From NCBI GenBank assembly GCA_004000515.1, contig CP034537.1, positions 6,276,001 through 6,340,000 on the forward strand: a DNA stretch of 64,000 nt, in the 5' to 3' direction. Position numbers and translations under genes: made by a program. Under the pieces are notes generated by a model, which did no database searches, was not told the DNA's origin, and worked only from the letters and a program-made list of their open reading frames with translations. Source of the stretch: Pseudomonas poae. GTDB lineage: Bacteria; Pseudomonadota; Gammaproteobacteria; Pseudomonadales; Pseudomonadaceae. Shown here one piece after another: positions 41,556 to 50,520 of the stretch; positions within the stretch are counted from its first letter, which is position 1, and each line of letters opens with the position of its first letter.

Positions 41556-42544
41556 ATGACCGATACAACCCCCCAAGCACAAACCGGTCTCTCGACCTAT
41601 CACGACCCATCGCACAATGCGGCCGCGCTAATCCTCGACCCAGGCACTATGCGGTCGATGAGCGACCTGCCCTGATGATGTCGCAGGGCGTAACCACAGT
41701 CCCTAAGCATCTCAAAGGCAACCAAGCCGACTGCATGGCGGTGGTGCTTCAAGCAATGCAGTGGCAAATGAACCCATTCGCCGTGGCGCAGAAGACGTTC
41801 ATCGTCAACGGCGGCGCATTGAGCTATGAGGCGCAGCTCGTTAACGCAGTGATCATCGCCAAGGCGCCAGTCACAAGTCGATTGAACTTCGAATGGTTTG
41901 GCCCCTGGGGAAACGTCATCGGGAAGATGCGTGAAGTCACCAGCAAGACCAAAAAGGACGAGGACACTGGCGAGTTTAAAAAGTACCGCGTTCCGGCCTG
42001 GAGCTTTGACGACGAAAAAGGGATCGGCATTAAGGTTTGGGCGACCTTCCGGGGTGAAGACGAGCCCCGCACCCTGGAGCTTTTGCTGACCCAGGTCCGC
42101 ACCCGCAACTCTACGCTCTGGGCAGAAGACCCCAAGCAGCAAATCGCGTACCTGGTTACCAAAAAATGGGCGCGCCTCTTCTGCCCTGACGTGATCCTTG
42201 GCGTTTACACCCCCGACGAATTTGAAGATTCGTACGGTGGCGAGATCGACATCACCCCCGCCAAACAGACAGCGAACACCGCAGCCGCTGCCGGCGTGTC
42301 ATTCGGGCCAAAATCCCCCTCGCCTGAAATTGACGGAGTATTCGCGGACCTGCTGAGCGTTGCCAAGCGCCAGGACATCGAAGCCTACGCGGCAGCCTGG
42401 GCGGGCCTCAAGCCGAAGCAGCGCGCAGCAATCGGCCTGGAATGCCATGAAGCACTCAAGAGCATGGCGGCGACCGTCGATGCTGACTTTACCGACATGA
42501 CCAGCACCAACGGCGACCAGCCCCACACAGAAGAGGCCGCGTAG
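41556..42544 (+). CDS. recT: RecT single-strand annealing protein (frameshifted 5' end)
   Basis: ATG 41556 (GGAG 6 bases before) opens MTDTTPQAQTGLSTYHD and stops after about 38 codons. The RecT body follows in the next frame: VTTVPKHLKGNQADCMAVVL, QWQMNPFAVAQKTFIVNGGA, LSYEAQLVNAVI, VWATFRGEDEPRTLELLL. One missing G near 41669 explains the break; corrected length 329. Pairs with the downstream exonuclease. Confidence 0.9.
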
Positions 42545-43206
42545 TGAGAACTGAGCTTCAGGGCACAGAGAAGTGGCATGCAGACCGATCTGGCCGCGTG
42601 ACAGCCAGCCGCTTCAAAGATGTGATGGCCTGGGGGAAGCCGGACAAAAACGGCAAACGGGTTCCACAAGGCGCCCGCACCACCTATATGCATGAGCTGT
42701 GCTTTGAGCGCTTAGCAAAGCGCGCCAAGCACAGCGTCAGCAGCAAGTCGCTTGCGTGGGGGCATGAGCAGGAGAAGCCATCCCACGACGCGTACGAGAT
42801 GCTGACCGGCAATGTGGTGACCAAGTCAGGATTCATCGTTCACCAAAAGTACGACTGGCTAGGGTGCTCCCCTGACGGACTGATAGACATTGATGGCGGA
42901 ATCGAATCGAAGAACCCCTTCAGCGAGGCGATTCACGTCAGAACATGGCTCGACGGGATGCCCGAGGAACACATGCCGCAAGTCCAGGGCTGCATGTTCG
43001 TGACGGGCCGTAAGTGGTGGGACTTCCTGTCATTCGATTCTCGCCAGGATGAAGAGTGCCAGCTCTACATCGAGACGATTTACCGCGACGAAGACTACAT
43101 CGCCAACCTTCACAAAGAGCTGGTCCAGTTCAACCTGGAACTGAATCGCATGGTTGACGAGGTAGCAGACAAAGCTCGGGCGCAAGCCCATCGTTTAGGA
43201 GCCTGA
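42544..43206 (+). CDS. YqaJ-type exonuclease (lambda Exo-like)
   Basis: 220 residues; GTG start at 42544 immediately after the recT stop. YqaJ nuclease motifs: SRFKDVMAWG, SLAWGHEQEKPSHDAYEMLT, DWLGCSPDGLIDIDGGIESK (catalytic Asp...Glu-x-Lys), MPQVQGCMFVTG. Produces 3' single strands that RecT anneals. Confidence 0.92.
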   Translation: MRTELQGTEKWHADRSGRVTASRFKDVMAWGKPDKNGKRVPQGARTTYMHELCFERLAKRAKHSVSSKSLAWGHEQEKPSHDAYEMLTGNVVTKSGFIVHQKYDWLGCSPDGLIDIDGGIESKNPFSEAIHVRTWLDGMPEEHMPQVQGCMFVTGRKWWDFLSFDSRQDEECQLYIETIYRDEDYIANLHKELVQFNLELNRMVDEVADKARAQAHRLGA

Positions 43207-43208
43207 TC

Positions 43209-43450
43209 ATGATCAGCAACCACCTCAACCTGGTCGAGCAGCAGCGCCGGTACGCCGATTCAATATCGGAGCGTACCGCGCTATTCTGGCCGCTGGCGGA
43301 ACGATCTACCAGGGCGAAAGCCCAGCGATCAACCCGCCACCTGCCAAACGCTCTACCAAGATCGATCCCGAAACCATCCTCAAGCGCCGCAAGCCAGTTC
43401 TGACAAGGGCTGAGCGTAACGCGCTGCGCAAACTCGCGGAGGCACTATGA
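43209..43450 (+). CDS. Hypothetical protein (frameshifted)
   Basis: ATG 43209, MISNHLNLVEQQRRYAD, then in the next frame FNIGAYRAILAAGGTIYQGE and KIDPETILKRRKPVLTRAER. One T added at 43259-43260 gives 80 residues. The end overlaps the next start (ATGA). Basic C-terminus; unknown. Confidence 0.65.
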
Positions 43451-43917
43451 GCAAGCGCAAACCTCATAACCTCAAGGCGCGCATTGACCGATCCTGCCGG
43501 TCGCTGCTGGCCTCCAACCATGTCGCAGTCGTCAACATCGACCCCAGCGGCCGCCAAGGCATGATCAATTACAAGTCGCTCAAGAACATTGCGCCGGGGA
43601 AGATCGGCCAGGCCGTCTGCGGCATTCCACACCGGTGGACGATCTACCTCAGCGCCCTCTGCATCGACGCTCAAGGTGACCGCTACAGCAAGTCGGTGGA
43701 GGTAGCACCCGATGGCGTCTACCTCTCCGACCACCTGGAAGACGTGATCGAGCATTGCTACAAGAAGCTGCGCGACGAGGCCAATCAAAGCCAAGTGGTG
43801 GCTTCGGGCTGGATCGCTATTCCCGAGGCGATGTCGCTCGATGAGGCGCACGCCGCACGGATCTTCGAAGCCGTCGGCGCCTGGCACCAGGTGAAGGTCG
43901 ATTCATGCGCCGCATAG
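43447..43917 (+). CDS. Hypothetical protein
   Basis: 156 residues, MSKRKPHNLKARIDRSCRSL, HVAVVNIDPSGRQGMINYKS, MSLDEAHAARIFEAVGAW. Conserved in Pseudomonas siphovirus early operons; no domain recognised. Confidence 0.65.
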   Translation: MSKRKPHNLKARIDRSCRSLLASNHVAVVNIDPSGRQGMINYKSLKNIAPGKIGQAVCGIPHRWTIYLSALCIDAQGDRYSKSVEVAPDGVYLSDHLEDVIEHCYKKLRDEANQSQVVASGWIAIPEAMSLDEAHAARIFEAVGAWHQVKVDSCAA

Positions 43918-43986
43918 CCCGCATCCAGCAACGCAAACGTCAAACCTGGCTCGCACTGCCGGCCAGCGGAATAGAAGAGGTAGGCC

Positions 43987-44298
43987 ATGGCTGCAACTCA
44001 ACAGCAGCGATCTGCGAAGAGCGCAGCGAAACGCAAGGAGCGCGGAACGGAGGATCTCCGGCTTCGTGTGTGCAAGGGCGAGAAAGACTGGCTCCTGCAG
44101 TTGATGGAGTGGACCCAGGACACGGAGCAAGGCTCGGTAATGGCCGGCTGCCTGCGCCATGTTCACTCGCTTGGTCGTGAAGGCGCGATTGAGGCATTGC
44201 GAAGCCGCCACAAAATAGAAGTAAACGAAAACGTGGCGGCAGAACTCTACGCCATCGGCCAGCGCCAGGCATCTCGGCTCGACGCCGAAGAAGCATAA
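43987..44298 (+). CDS. Hypothetical, possible ribbon-helix-helix-type protein
   Basis: 103 residues, MAATQQQRSAKSAAKRKERG, basic N-terminus; EDLRLRVCKGEKDWLLQLME resembles a small DNA-binding strand-helix. A short ORF at 43905 leads into it but has no clear end of its own. Unknown function. Confidence 0.6.
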   Translation: MAATQQQRSAKSAAKRKERGTEDLRLRVCKGEKDWLLQLMEWTQDTEQGSVMAGCLRHVHSLGREGAIEALRSRHKIEVNENVAAELYAIGQRQASRLDAEEA

Positions 44299-44335
44299 CC
44301 CACCCTACTCGCTGCATCCGGTAACCGGAGGGGAT

Positions 44336-44934
44336 TCACTGCATCTCTTTTGCTCGATTCCACTCTATCTTCAGGATTTGCTGAGCTAGCACAACAATTC
44401 TGCCGCAGTTACCATAAACGCCACCTCCTGGAGTGCTGGCATGTTCCAAAGCGCTGAGCACTTCAGTTGCGAGCTGCACAAAGGCTGGCTCCTTAGGGTT
44501 CGAGAGGAGCTGTATTTTTGCGCTCAGTGAAAACGCTGTCATTAATAACTTTCTTTTCTCGCCTTCCCACGTCTCTTTCAAGCCCGCGGCGGTCGCTGGA
44601 TCATCAGCCTTAACGATTTGGATGAATGCTCCATGAGCTTCAGATCCATCAGCGTGAGCCTGTAAAAGTCCGATAGCAGCAATGTAATCAGAGCACGTGT
44701 CACGCAGTTCGTTGATCCAAGCTTGCCTGCTCTCTTTCAGTGCCACCGCTTTCGCCAGGACCATTTGGTTATTGGCAGTTTTTTGAATGTGAAAATTGAA
44801 ACCCAAGCTCCGACCAGCACTGCAACAGCGGTAAGCGCAAAACCGGCTAAGACAGTCCAATCTGTACCTGAATCAACTATTGCTCTGATCTCCGGGACTC
44901 GGTTTAGCGTTACCACCATATTTTCTATTGTCAA
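44336..44934 (-). CDS. Membrane-anchored minus-strand moron (frameshifted)
   Basis: ATG 44934. One transmembrane segment (LAGFALTAVAVLVGAWVSIF, residues about 29-48) followed, after adding one A in the run 44779-44784, by a cytosolic helical domain (KTANNQMVLAKAVALKESRQ, AWINELRDTCSDYIAAIGLL, KIQLLSNPKEPAFVQLATEV); 199 residues total. This TM plus KESRxxWINxLRD architecture recurs in bacterial membrane proteins of unknown function. Opposite to the surrounding operon and AT-richer, hence probably a lysogen-expressed cassette. Confidence 0.72.
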
Positions 44935-45037
44935 TTTCCGCTCCTAGCTGAATGCAATTCAGACGTCACAGATACCCCAATCAAACCCAAATTGCCACCA
45001 CCGGTCACGGAGGGCGGCGCCTGACTGGAGATAATCC

Positions 45038-45598
45038 ATGAGCGACTACATGTACAAGACCACCGCCCCGGCCGTGGTGGCCGCGGTAATCGCCTGGGAA
45101 GCCAAACGCAAAGAGTGGGACGCCCAGCGCGCCAAGCTTGGCCAGGCGTTTGGTGGGGCGGCCTCGCCAATGCGCTCAGGCAATCGAAGCTACGTCGGCG
45201 GCGTGAAGATCAGTGATAGCCGCGAGCTGGACGTGCACTGGTGCCGCCCCGACCAATACGGGTACCGCTCGCTCCGCTCCAGCTCCAAGCCTGCGAAAGG
45301 AACGCCAAAGGAGGCGCGCGCCGCCCAGGTCGCCGAGCATGAGCGCCTGTCGGCTCTCTGGAAGGAACATTGCCCTGCCAGCATCGATATGGACGAAGCC
45401 TGGGAGGCGATCGGCCTGAACACGGGCGCACTGTGGATGTGCGGCGGTGTGTTCTTCGAGCTGGATGGGGTTGTTTACCTGAATCTCGGCCTCAGGCTTG
45501 AGGATGGGCACGAGAACATCGAGGGCGCCGCCGAGATCCTTGGCAGCGAGTTTGAAGCGGCTCGCCAACTGGTGCTGGATCAGCGGAAGGCTGCCTAA
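45038..45598 (+). CDS. Hypothetical protein
   Basis: 186 residues, MSDYMYKTTAPAVVAAVIAW, then SRELDVHWCRPDQYGYRSLR and NTGALWMCGGVFFELDGVVY. GGAG site 8 bases before the ATG. Unknown function. Confidence 0.65.
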   Translation: MSDYMYKTTAPAVVAAVIAWEAKRKEWDAQRAKLGQAFGGAASPMRSGNRSYVGGVKISDSRELDVHWCRPDQYGYRSLRSSSKPAKGTPKEARAAQVAEHERLSALWKEHCPASIDMDEAWEAIGLNTGALWMCGGVFFELDGVVYLNLGLRLEDGHENIEGAAEILGSEFEAARQLVLDQRKAA

Positions 45599-45610
45599 AG
45601 GGAGAGTGCC

Positions 45611-46213
45611 ATGGACAAGAACACCAAGATCCTGATCCCGGAGATCCCGGGTGAGTGGACCCAGCGCCAGCGTAACGGCAGCCTCAACGTGTGGAACGGG
45701 GCGGATCATCACCGATTTCACCGTACCACTACTGACCTGCCTGAAGTCAGCCTGCGGCCCCCGGAAAATGGCCTGTACGCCGAGCGAATTGATGGCGCCT
45801 GGTACTGGGTTTCTGGTTGCGCCAAGTGCAACGGAACCGGCGAGAAGTACAGCTACACGGTGTGCGACAAGCACAACGTTTGCCGCCTGTGCAGCACTCA
45901 CCGATCGAAGCTCACGGAAACACCGTGGGGCCATCCTGACGGCTTCACCTGCAAACCTTGCCAGGACGCAGAAGACGCCGTTGCGAAGGCCGAAGCGCTG
46001 GCAAAGGTTGCCGAGACCGACTATGACGAGTGGGATTATCGCAGCCAGGACGAATGCAAGTGCCCGCATTGCGCCACGGTCATCCACATCGAGTCTGAAG
46101 ATTACGGCGACAAGAAGATGACGTGCGATACCTGCGGCGGCGCGTTCGAGCTGGTCACCGAGTACACCATTCAGTTCACCACCACCGTGATTGGCGAACG
46201 CCTCACCGCTTGA
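45611..46213 (+). CDS. Zinc-finger protein
   Basis: 200 residues with three metal-binding clusters: GCAKCNGTGE (DnaJ-like CxxCxGxG), VCRLCSTH, and CKCPHCATVI...MTCDTCGGAF. Likely a nucleic-acid-binding early protein; unknown role. Confidence 0.65.
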   Translation: MDKNTKILIPEIPGEWTQRQRNGSLNVWNGADHHRFHRTTTDLPEVSLRPPENGLYAERIDGAWYWVSGCAKCNGTGEKYSYTVCDKHNVCRLCSTHRSKLTETPWGHPDGFTCKPCQDAEDAVAKAEALAKVAETDYDEWDYRSQDECKCPHCATVIHIESEDYGDKKMTCDTCGGAFELVTEYTIQFTTTVIGERLTA

Positions 46214-46298
46214 TCCGGCTCCATGCCGGTCACCCGTAATACCCCATATCAACGAATCACGCCAGCCGGCGAGGCAGGCGCACGCTTGGAGATACCCC

Positions 46299-46685
46299 AT
46301 GAGCACCTTCTCTGTGTTTGGAATGACCCTCGATGTCGCCAAGACCGAGGCCCGCAAGAAAACGGCCGGCACCCGGAAGAACCCGAAGGCTCCTGGCGGC
46401 GTCGAGCCGATCCCAGAAGCCGAATGGCTGGAACTGGTCGTAAAGCGCACCGAGAAGATCATGGGGGGTACGGTCCGCCAGCTCTCGCCACTCTTCGATG
46501 CGCCGCAGTACGCCGAGCAATTCATTGAGTTGGCTCGCAAGACCCTGAGGTGCCGCGACATGCAGATCAGGGCCAAGGCCGTACTGGTGGACGCCAAGGG
46601 CAAACCAATCATCAACCCAAAGACGAAAGCCCCGAAGGTTGGCTTTTCGGAGTGGCCACCGAGGGATGAAACGCGAGCGGCCTGA
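46299..46685 (+). CDS. Hypothetical protein
   Basis: 128 residues from ATG 46299, MSTFSVFGMTLDVAKTEARK; PQYAEQFIELARKTLRCRDM in the middle, Lys/Pro-rich C-terminal part. No domain recognised. The 130 bases after it contain no gene. Confidence 0.6.
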   Translation: MSTFSVFGMTLDVAKTEARKKTAGTRKNPKAPGGVEPIPEAEWLELVVKRTEKIMGGTVRQLSPLFDAPQYAEQFIELARKTLRCRDMQIRAKAVLVDAKGKPIINPKTKAPKVGFSEWPPRDETRAA

Positions 46686-46814
46686 CCGCGTAGACAAGGA
46701 TCTTTAAATTACCATGGCCTGCTTGGTGAGCGACCATACTTGGTCATCCAAACTAAAAACTCGCTTCCTCGTGGCGCAATATTCAGAACGCCATCCCCTT
46801 GAACTATAAGTTCC

Positions 46815-47411
46815 CTAGCGATTAAAAAAGCTTATAAAGGGTTCTGGCTGCCATTCGTCCAAGTGCGGCTTGAACCGCTCCTTGTAGGCAGCCCACTCAG
46901 CTTCCGCCTCGGAATTTGACAAGCCAGTAATCCGTCGCTCATTTAGCAATTGCAGTAATTGAATCTGTCCACCAAAGATATATGAATACGTATTTTCAAA
47001 AAGCCATAGAACTCGCCATCCCGCATCAACACCTATTAAATATTTGATCTGCTCATCCTGATTTTTCCCTGCGACCTCTGACTCTACAAGATTTAGAGCA
47101 ACTGCAAACGTGCTCGGGTAGTCGACGCTCTGGTTATATTGCGGGTCCTTCTCTTCTTTAAGTGTCGGCTGTGCAAGAGGCGGCTGCGGGTCTACTTCCA
47201 CTCCACCAGTTCCGATTTTTTTAATTCTCGGAATGACGCCTCTAACTTCATGCCTAAAAAAATAGATCCCGATACAAACTATTATCAACGCGGAGTGAGG
47301 CCACTCTAAGCCGCCCCAGAAAACTGAAACAAAATTTTCAAACCAGCCAAAAGTGGCGCTTGCCACTCCAGCAAGTTCTGCCCAAAAACCGGCTTCCGAT
47401 GATCCGCTCAC
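46815..47411 (-). CDS. Membrane-anchored minus-strand moron
   Basis: 198 residues. Hydrophobic N-terminal region with one clear transmembrane segment (PHSALIIVCIGIYFFR, residues about 38-54), basic linker (RGVIPRIKKIGTGG), proline-rich spacer and a soluble C-terminal domain (YLIGVDAGWRVLWLFENTYS, IQLLQLLNERRITG). Markedly AT-richer than its neighbours and opposite to the operon, so probably a recent insertion expressed from the lysogen. Candidate exclusion factor. Confidence 0.7.
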   Translation of the reverse strand: MSGSSEAGFWAELAGVASATFGWFENFVSVFWGGLEWPHSALIIVCIGIYFFRHEVRGVIPRIKKIGTGGVEVDPQPPLAQPTLKEEKDPQYNQSVDYPSTFAVALNLVESEVAGKNQDEQIKYLIGVDAGWRVLWLFENTYSYIFGGQIQLLQLLNERRITGLSNSEAEAEWAAYKERFKPHLDEWQPEPFISFFNR

Positions 47412-47503
47412 TGCCTTCTCCTTTCCAGTAGATCTGGGCCAAACACAAATACCTTTTTTCTACGAACCACGCCAGCCCGGGCATGGCCCGGCAAGGACTC
47501 CCC

Positions 47504-47815
47504 GTGAAACGGATTTACCTAAGCGGCCCCATGACCGGCCTGCCCGGCCTCAACTTCGCCGCCTTCCACGCGATGACCACCAACCTGCGCGCCGGCGGCC
47601 ACACAGTAACCAACCCTGCCGAGATCAACCCCGACGGCGGCACCTGGAACGACTGCATGCGCCGCGACATTGCCGCCCTGATGGACTGCGACACCGTGGC
47701 CACCCTGCCCGGCTGGGAGCATTCAAAGGGTGCCCGCCTGGAAGTCCTGATCGCCGAGCGCCTCGGCATGACGGTTGTGAATGCATATGATCTGCTTACG
47801 AGGGAAACGGCATGA
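47504..47815 (+). CDS. DUF4406 protein (deoxyribosyltransferase-like fold)
   Basis: 103 residues from GTG 47504 (AAGGA 6 bases before; ATG 47483 is possible). KRIYLSGPMTGLPGLNFAAF, VTNPAEINPDGGTWNDCMRR and LPGWEHSKGARLEVLIAERL are DUF4406 hallmarks, related to nucleoside 2-deoxyribosyltransferases. Possible nucleotide metabolism or sensing role. Confidence 0.88.
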   Translation: MKRIYLSGPMTGLPGLNFAAFHAMTTNLRAGGHTVTNPAEINPDGGTWNDCMRRDIAALMDCDTVATLPGWEHSKGARLEVLIAERLGMTVVNAYDLLTRETA

Positions 47816-48114
47816 GCCAATTACTGCGATACACCCCAAGCTTGAAGCCTGGTCTGATGATTGAGGATGCCGAAGGGAAATGGGCGAAGTATGAGGTATT
47901 GGCCCAGCTAGTAGCCCAGGTTGGCGCGCTGCAGCAGCGCCTGACCGCAGCGGATGAGCGGGCAGATGTGTTGGAGACCGCGCTAAAGAAGATCAGCGTC
48001 CGCTGCGTGGCCTACATCGAGGCTGAGCGGGAAATGCCAGAGCCATCTGTTGAGGTCTGCCAGACGATCGCAGAGGCCGCACTCAAGCCAGCAGAGGGTG
48101 GTGGCGATGAGTGA
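47812..48114 (+). CDS. Coiled-coil hypothetical protein
   Basis: 100 residues, MSQLLRYTPSLKPGLMIEDA; coiled coil VLAQLVAQVGALQQRLTAAD. ATGA overlap with DUF4406. Typical Ead-like phage protein; unknown. Confidence 0.62.
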   Translation: MSQLLRYTPSLKPGLMIEDAEGKWAKYEVLAQLVAQVGALQQRLTAADERADVLETALKKISVRCVAYIEAEREMPEPSVEVCQTIAEAALKPAEGGGDE

Positions 48115-48247
48115 CCTACTGATGGCGGCTGGATTCATTTTCAGCGTCTGGGGCATTGCGGCGAGCATCGACACAGGTCGCGACCAGTACTGGCTGATGG
48201 TTCTCGCCGGCGGCTGCGTAATCTCATCATTTTTGGTGCCAGCATGA
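48107..48247 (+). CDS. Tiny two-helix membrane protein
   Basis: 46 residues from ATG 48107: LMAAGFIFSVWGIAASI and YWLMVLAGGCVISSFLV flank RDQ, a membrane hairpin. Overlaps the previous gene. Unknown. Confidence 0.55.
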   Translation: MSDLLMAAGFIFSVWGIAASIDTGRDQYWLMVLAGGCVISSFLVPA

Positions 48248-48306
48248 AAGCCCAACTCCCCGCCTACTGCTGGTGCCTGCTGGCACTGACACAACTGATT
48301 TGCTGA
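48244..48306 (+). CDS. 20-residue hydrophobic peptide ORF
   Basis: MKAQLPAYCWCLLALTQLIC, start overlapping the previous stop (ATGA). Could be a leader or tiny membrane peptide; may be spurious. Confidence 0.3.
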   Translation: MKAQLPAYCWCLLALTQLIC

Positions 48307-48314
48307 GGTGATTT

Positions 48315-48653
48315 ATGAGCGAATTAAGCCTAAAGCCAAAAGCCAACAACGCCCCGACTTACATGTGCCTTTATCCGGGCTTGGCAGAGATCGCCAGAGC
48401 AAACGGATACGCACTTGCGGTACACGGCTCTTTGGCTCGCGACATGGACCTCATAGCTGTTCCATGGATTGATAGCCCGTCCTCGCCAGGGGCGGTGATC
48501 GCCGCCATTGAGTCTGCTTACGGAATCCGCCGTATCGGCGATTTAACCGCTGCGCCACATGGGCGGATGGTTCAGACGATAGGTATCCAGTTCGGGGAAT
48601 GCTTCATCGACCTGAGTTTCATGCCCGCTTCAGATCGCAGGGGTGATTTATGA
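48315..48653 (+). CDS. Minimal nucleotidyltransferase-like protein
   Basis: 112 residues. LAVHGSLARDMDLIAVPW resembles the G-S...D-x-D core of nucleotidyltransferases in a very small fold; C-terminal IGIQFGECFIDLSFMP could supply a third acidic residue. Such minimal enzymes occur in phages and toxin-antitoxin systems. Role unknown. Confidence 0.6.
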   Translation: MSELSLKPKANNAPTYMCLYPGLAEIARANGYALAVHGSLARDMDLIAVPWIDSPSSPGAVIAAIESAYGIRRIGDLTAAPHGRMVQTIGIQFGECFIDLSFMPASDRRGDL

Positions 48654-48883
48654 GTGAAGCTTGCGCCCACAGTTACGCCAATAAAATTGGCTGCCCGGAA
48701 TGTGGCGAGCTGATGAAAAAGCCATGTGCTTGCCCGGGATGCGAAGCTCCAAGGGAGGATGGATCAATATTCTGTAAGCCACACCAGCATTCCGATAGCC
48801 GTCTCCATTTTATCGCGAAGACGCCGAGCCCTACCAATGAGCAGCTCGCTCATATGATGCAACGTGACGGAGAGCAGCAATGA
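48650..48883 (+). CDS. Small zinc-finger protein
   Basis: 77 residues with HSYANKIGCPECGELMKKPC and ACPGCEAPREDGSIFCKPHQ, three CxxC/CxH clusters. ATGA overlaps on both sides. Unknown. Confidence 0.62.
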   Translation: MSEACAHSYANKIGCPECGELMKKPCACPGCEAPREDGSIFCKPHQHSDSRLHFIAKTPSPTNEQLAHMMQRDGEQQ

Positions 48884-49581
48884 CCACCAACCAAACGATT
48901 GACGGCGTGCCGCGTGAGCTGCTTCAACGCTGGCTGGACAATGCAGAATTTTTCAACCATTTGGACGGCATGTCGATGTCATCCATTGACGCAGCTCGAA
49001 AGGATGATGAAAAAATCCTTGAAGAGCTGCGCGCCCTGATGGATCGCGACAAGGTTAACAACCGGAAGATGGGTCTCGTGCAATTCTTCGAGGCGCACCC
49101 GATTAAGCCAGCCACCCAGCTCCAGGGCGAGCCGGTGGCGTACGATCCCGCCAAGGAGAACAAGCAGTTCGAAGCTTGGGCTCGCACTCAGTCGCAGGTC
49201 GAGCTCCGGCTGTGTGACATCGGCTTGTACTACGAGCGCCAGACCGGCCTTGCGCACGATGCGTGGCAGCACCGAGCCAAGCTCTACGCCGATCAGCCCG
49301 CGCCGGTAGCGGTGGTGCCCGATGGATACTGCATCATGCCCCGCCAACTTACCGCTGAGAATGGCGCCAAAGCCTTGCTGCTCGGCGAGTTCAAGCTTCT
49401 GGTAACCAAAGAATGCCCTGAATGCTGCGAGCTTGAAGAGCCAGTCGAAGGCTGCTCGATATGCGACGGTGAAGGCGAGTACGGGCAGAAACACACCATC
49501 CCGTGGGATCAGATCAAGTTCATCTACAGCAAGGCCGTATCTGGCCTGGCCGTAAATTCTGAGCCTGCCAAATCCCGATAA
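48880..49581 (+). CDS. Hypothetical protein with C-terminal zinc motif
   Basis: 233 residues. Helical first half (LLQRWLDNAEFFNHLDGMSM), later KECPECCELEEPVEGCSICD and GEGEYGQKHTIPW, a zinc ribbon near residues 180-205. Ends directly at the GAGTAC palindrome. Unknown function. Confidence 0.62.
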   Translation: MTTNQTIDGVPRELLQRWLDNAEFFNHLDGMSMSSIDAARKDDEKILEELRALMDRDKVNNRKMGLVQFFEAHPIKPATQLQGEPVAYDPAKENKQFEAWARTQSQVELRLCDIGLYYERQTGLAHDAWQHRAKLYADQPAPVAVVPDGYCIMPRQLTAENGAKALLLGEFKLLVTKECPECCELEEPVEGCSICDGEGEYGQKHTIPWDQIKFIYSKAVSGLAVNSEPAKSR

Positions 49582-49597
49582 GAGTACATCCGTACTC
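49582..49597. promoter_or_regulatory. Palindrome GAGTAC-N4-GTACTC, copy 2
   Basis: Same arms as 36266-36281 with spacer ATCC, starting one base after a stop codon, in the 85-bp gap before the next gene. Possible operator or termination signal. Confidence 0.55.
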
Positions 49598-49666
49598 CTA
49601 CTCGCAAAACCTGTAACCCCTCCCCCTTCAAAGTCAGCCGCTAAAGCGGCAAGGACGAGCTCGACC

Positions 49667-50097
49667 ATGGAAAAGATAAAACTCGGCCCGGACCATTATC
49701 GCTACGTCGACGAGCTCGACCCTAAAGGCCTGGAAGTCACCTGCAAAAGTACGTGGTTATCGGCGAAACGGAGCAGTGCTGGTACATCGTTGATGAATTC
49801 CACAACAACCTCTTCGGTGGCTCGCAACGTGATTCCCTGCTGAAGCAGTACCGCAAGCGCGTCCTGAAGGATGGCGGGGAGCACGGCCGGCGATTCGCCT
49901 ACACCGATAAGGCCCTGGCGCTGCGCTCATACAAGCAGCGCAAGTCCTGGCAGATACGCCATGCCCAGCTGTCGCTTGAGCGCGCTAAGGCTGCAATAGG
50001 CTATTTCGGTGATGCCAGGATCGAAAACACCGTACCGCCTGACGTGCTGGTGGTCCCGTGCGAATACATCCAGGCCATGAACTGGAGCGAATGCTGA
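49667..50097 (+). CDS. Hypothetical protein (frameshifted)
   Basis: ATG 49667, MEKIKLGPDHYRYVDELDPK, then in another frame KYVVIGETEQCWYIVDEFHN and LALRSYKQRKSWQIRHAQLS. One C added at 49740-49741 gives 143 residues. Unknown. Confidence 0.65.
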
Positions 50098-50470
50098 TGA
50101 GCAGGCGTGCGGTTCACCTATACCCGTGGGATGGCGGCACCGAGGCAGACCAGGACCCGCCAGAACACGTTTATTGCGGTACCGATGGCGTAATGACCGA
50201 CGAGCAGCTCACCAATGACTGGCGGTACGTCACCTGCAAGCGCTGCCTCAAAATCCACGCAAAGAGTTGGCCGCGCGAGCTGCGGACGACCGAGACCAGA
50301 AGGTCAAGCTGTTCGACGAAGCCCAGGCCATCACCATCACCCTCGGCCACCGGAATATCTCGACCGCCATAAAGGCTCTGGTCAGGGAGCGCGACGAACT
50401 AAGGCATGAGCGTGACCGCCTGCGCGAAGACCGGGACGGCTTACTCGAAGCAGGAGCGCACCTAATATGA
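50097..50470 (+). CDS. Hypothetical zinc/coiled-coil protein (frameshifted)
   Basis: ATG 50097, MSRRAVHLYPWDGGTEADQD, CxxC in YVTCKRCLKI, then after one added G near 50264 continues ELAARAADDRDQKVKLFDEA and a coiled coil (RERDELRHERDRLREDRDGL). 124 residues. Overlaps the previous stop. Confidence 0.65.
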
Positions 50471-50520
50471 TCGCCACCCTCTGGTTCGCCTACGTCTTCA
50501 TCTACAGGATGACCGGGTAA
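50467..50520 (+). CDS. 17-residue hydrophobic peptide ORF
   Basis: MIATLWFAYVFIYRMTG, with start and stop overlapping its neighbours. A possible micro-membrane peptide; low confidence. Confidence 0.3.
   Translation: MIATLWFAYVFIYRMTG

Noticed and set aside
43905..44180. Plus-strand ORF overlapping two genes
   Set aside because: Low-complexity second half is a shadow of the 43987-44298 gene; only its first 25 codons could be real.
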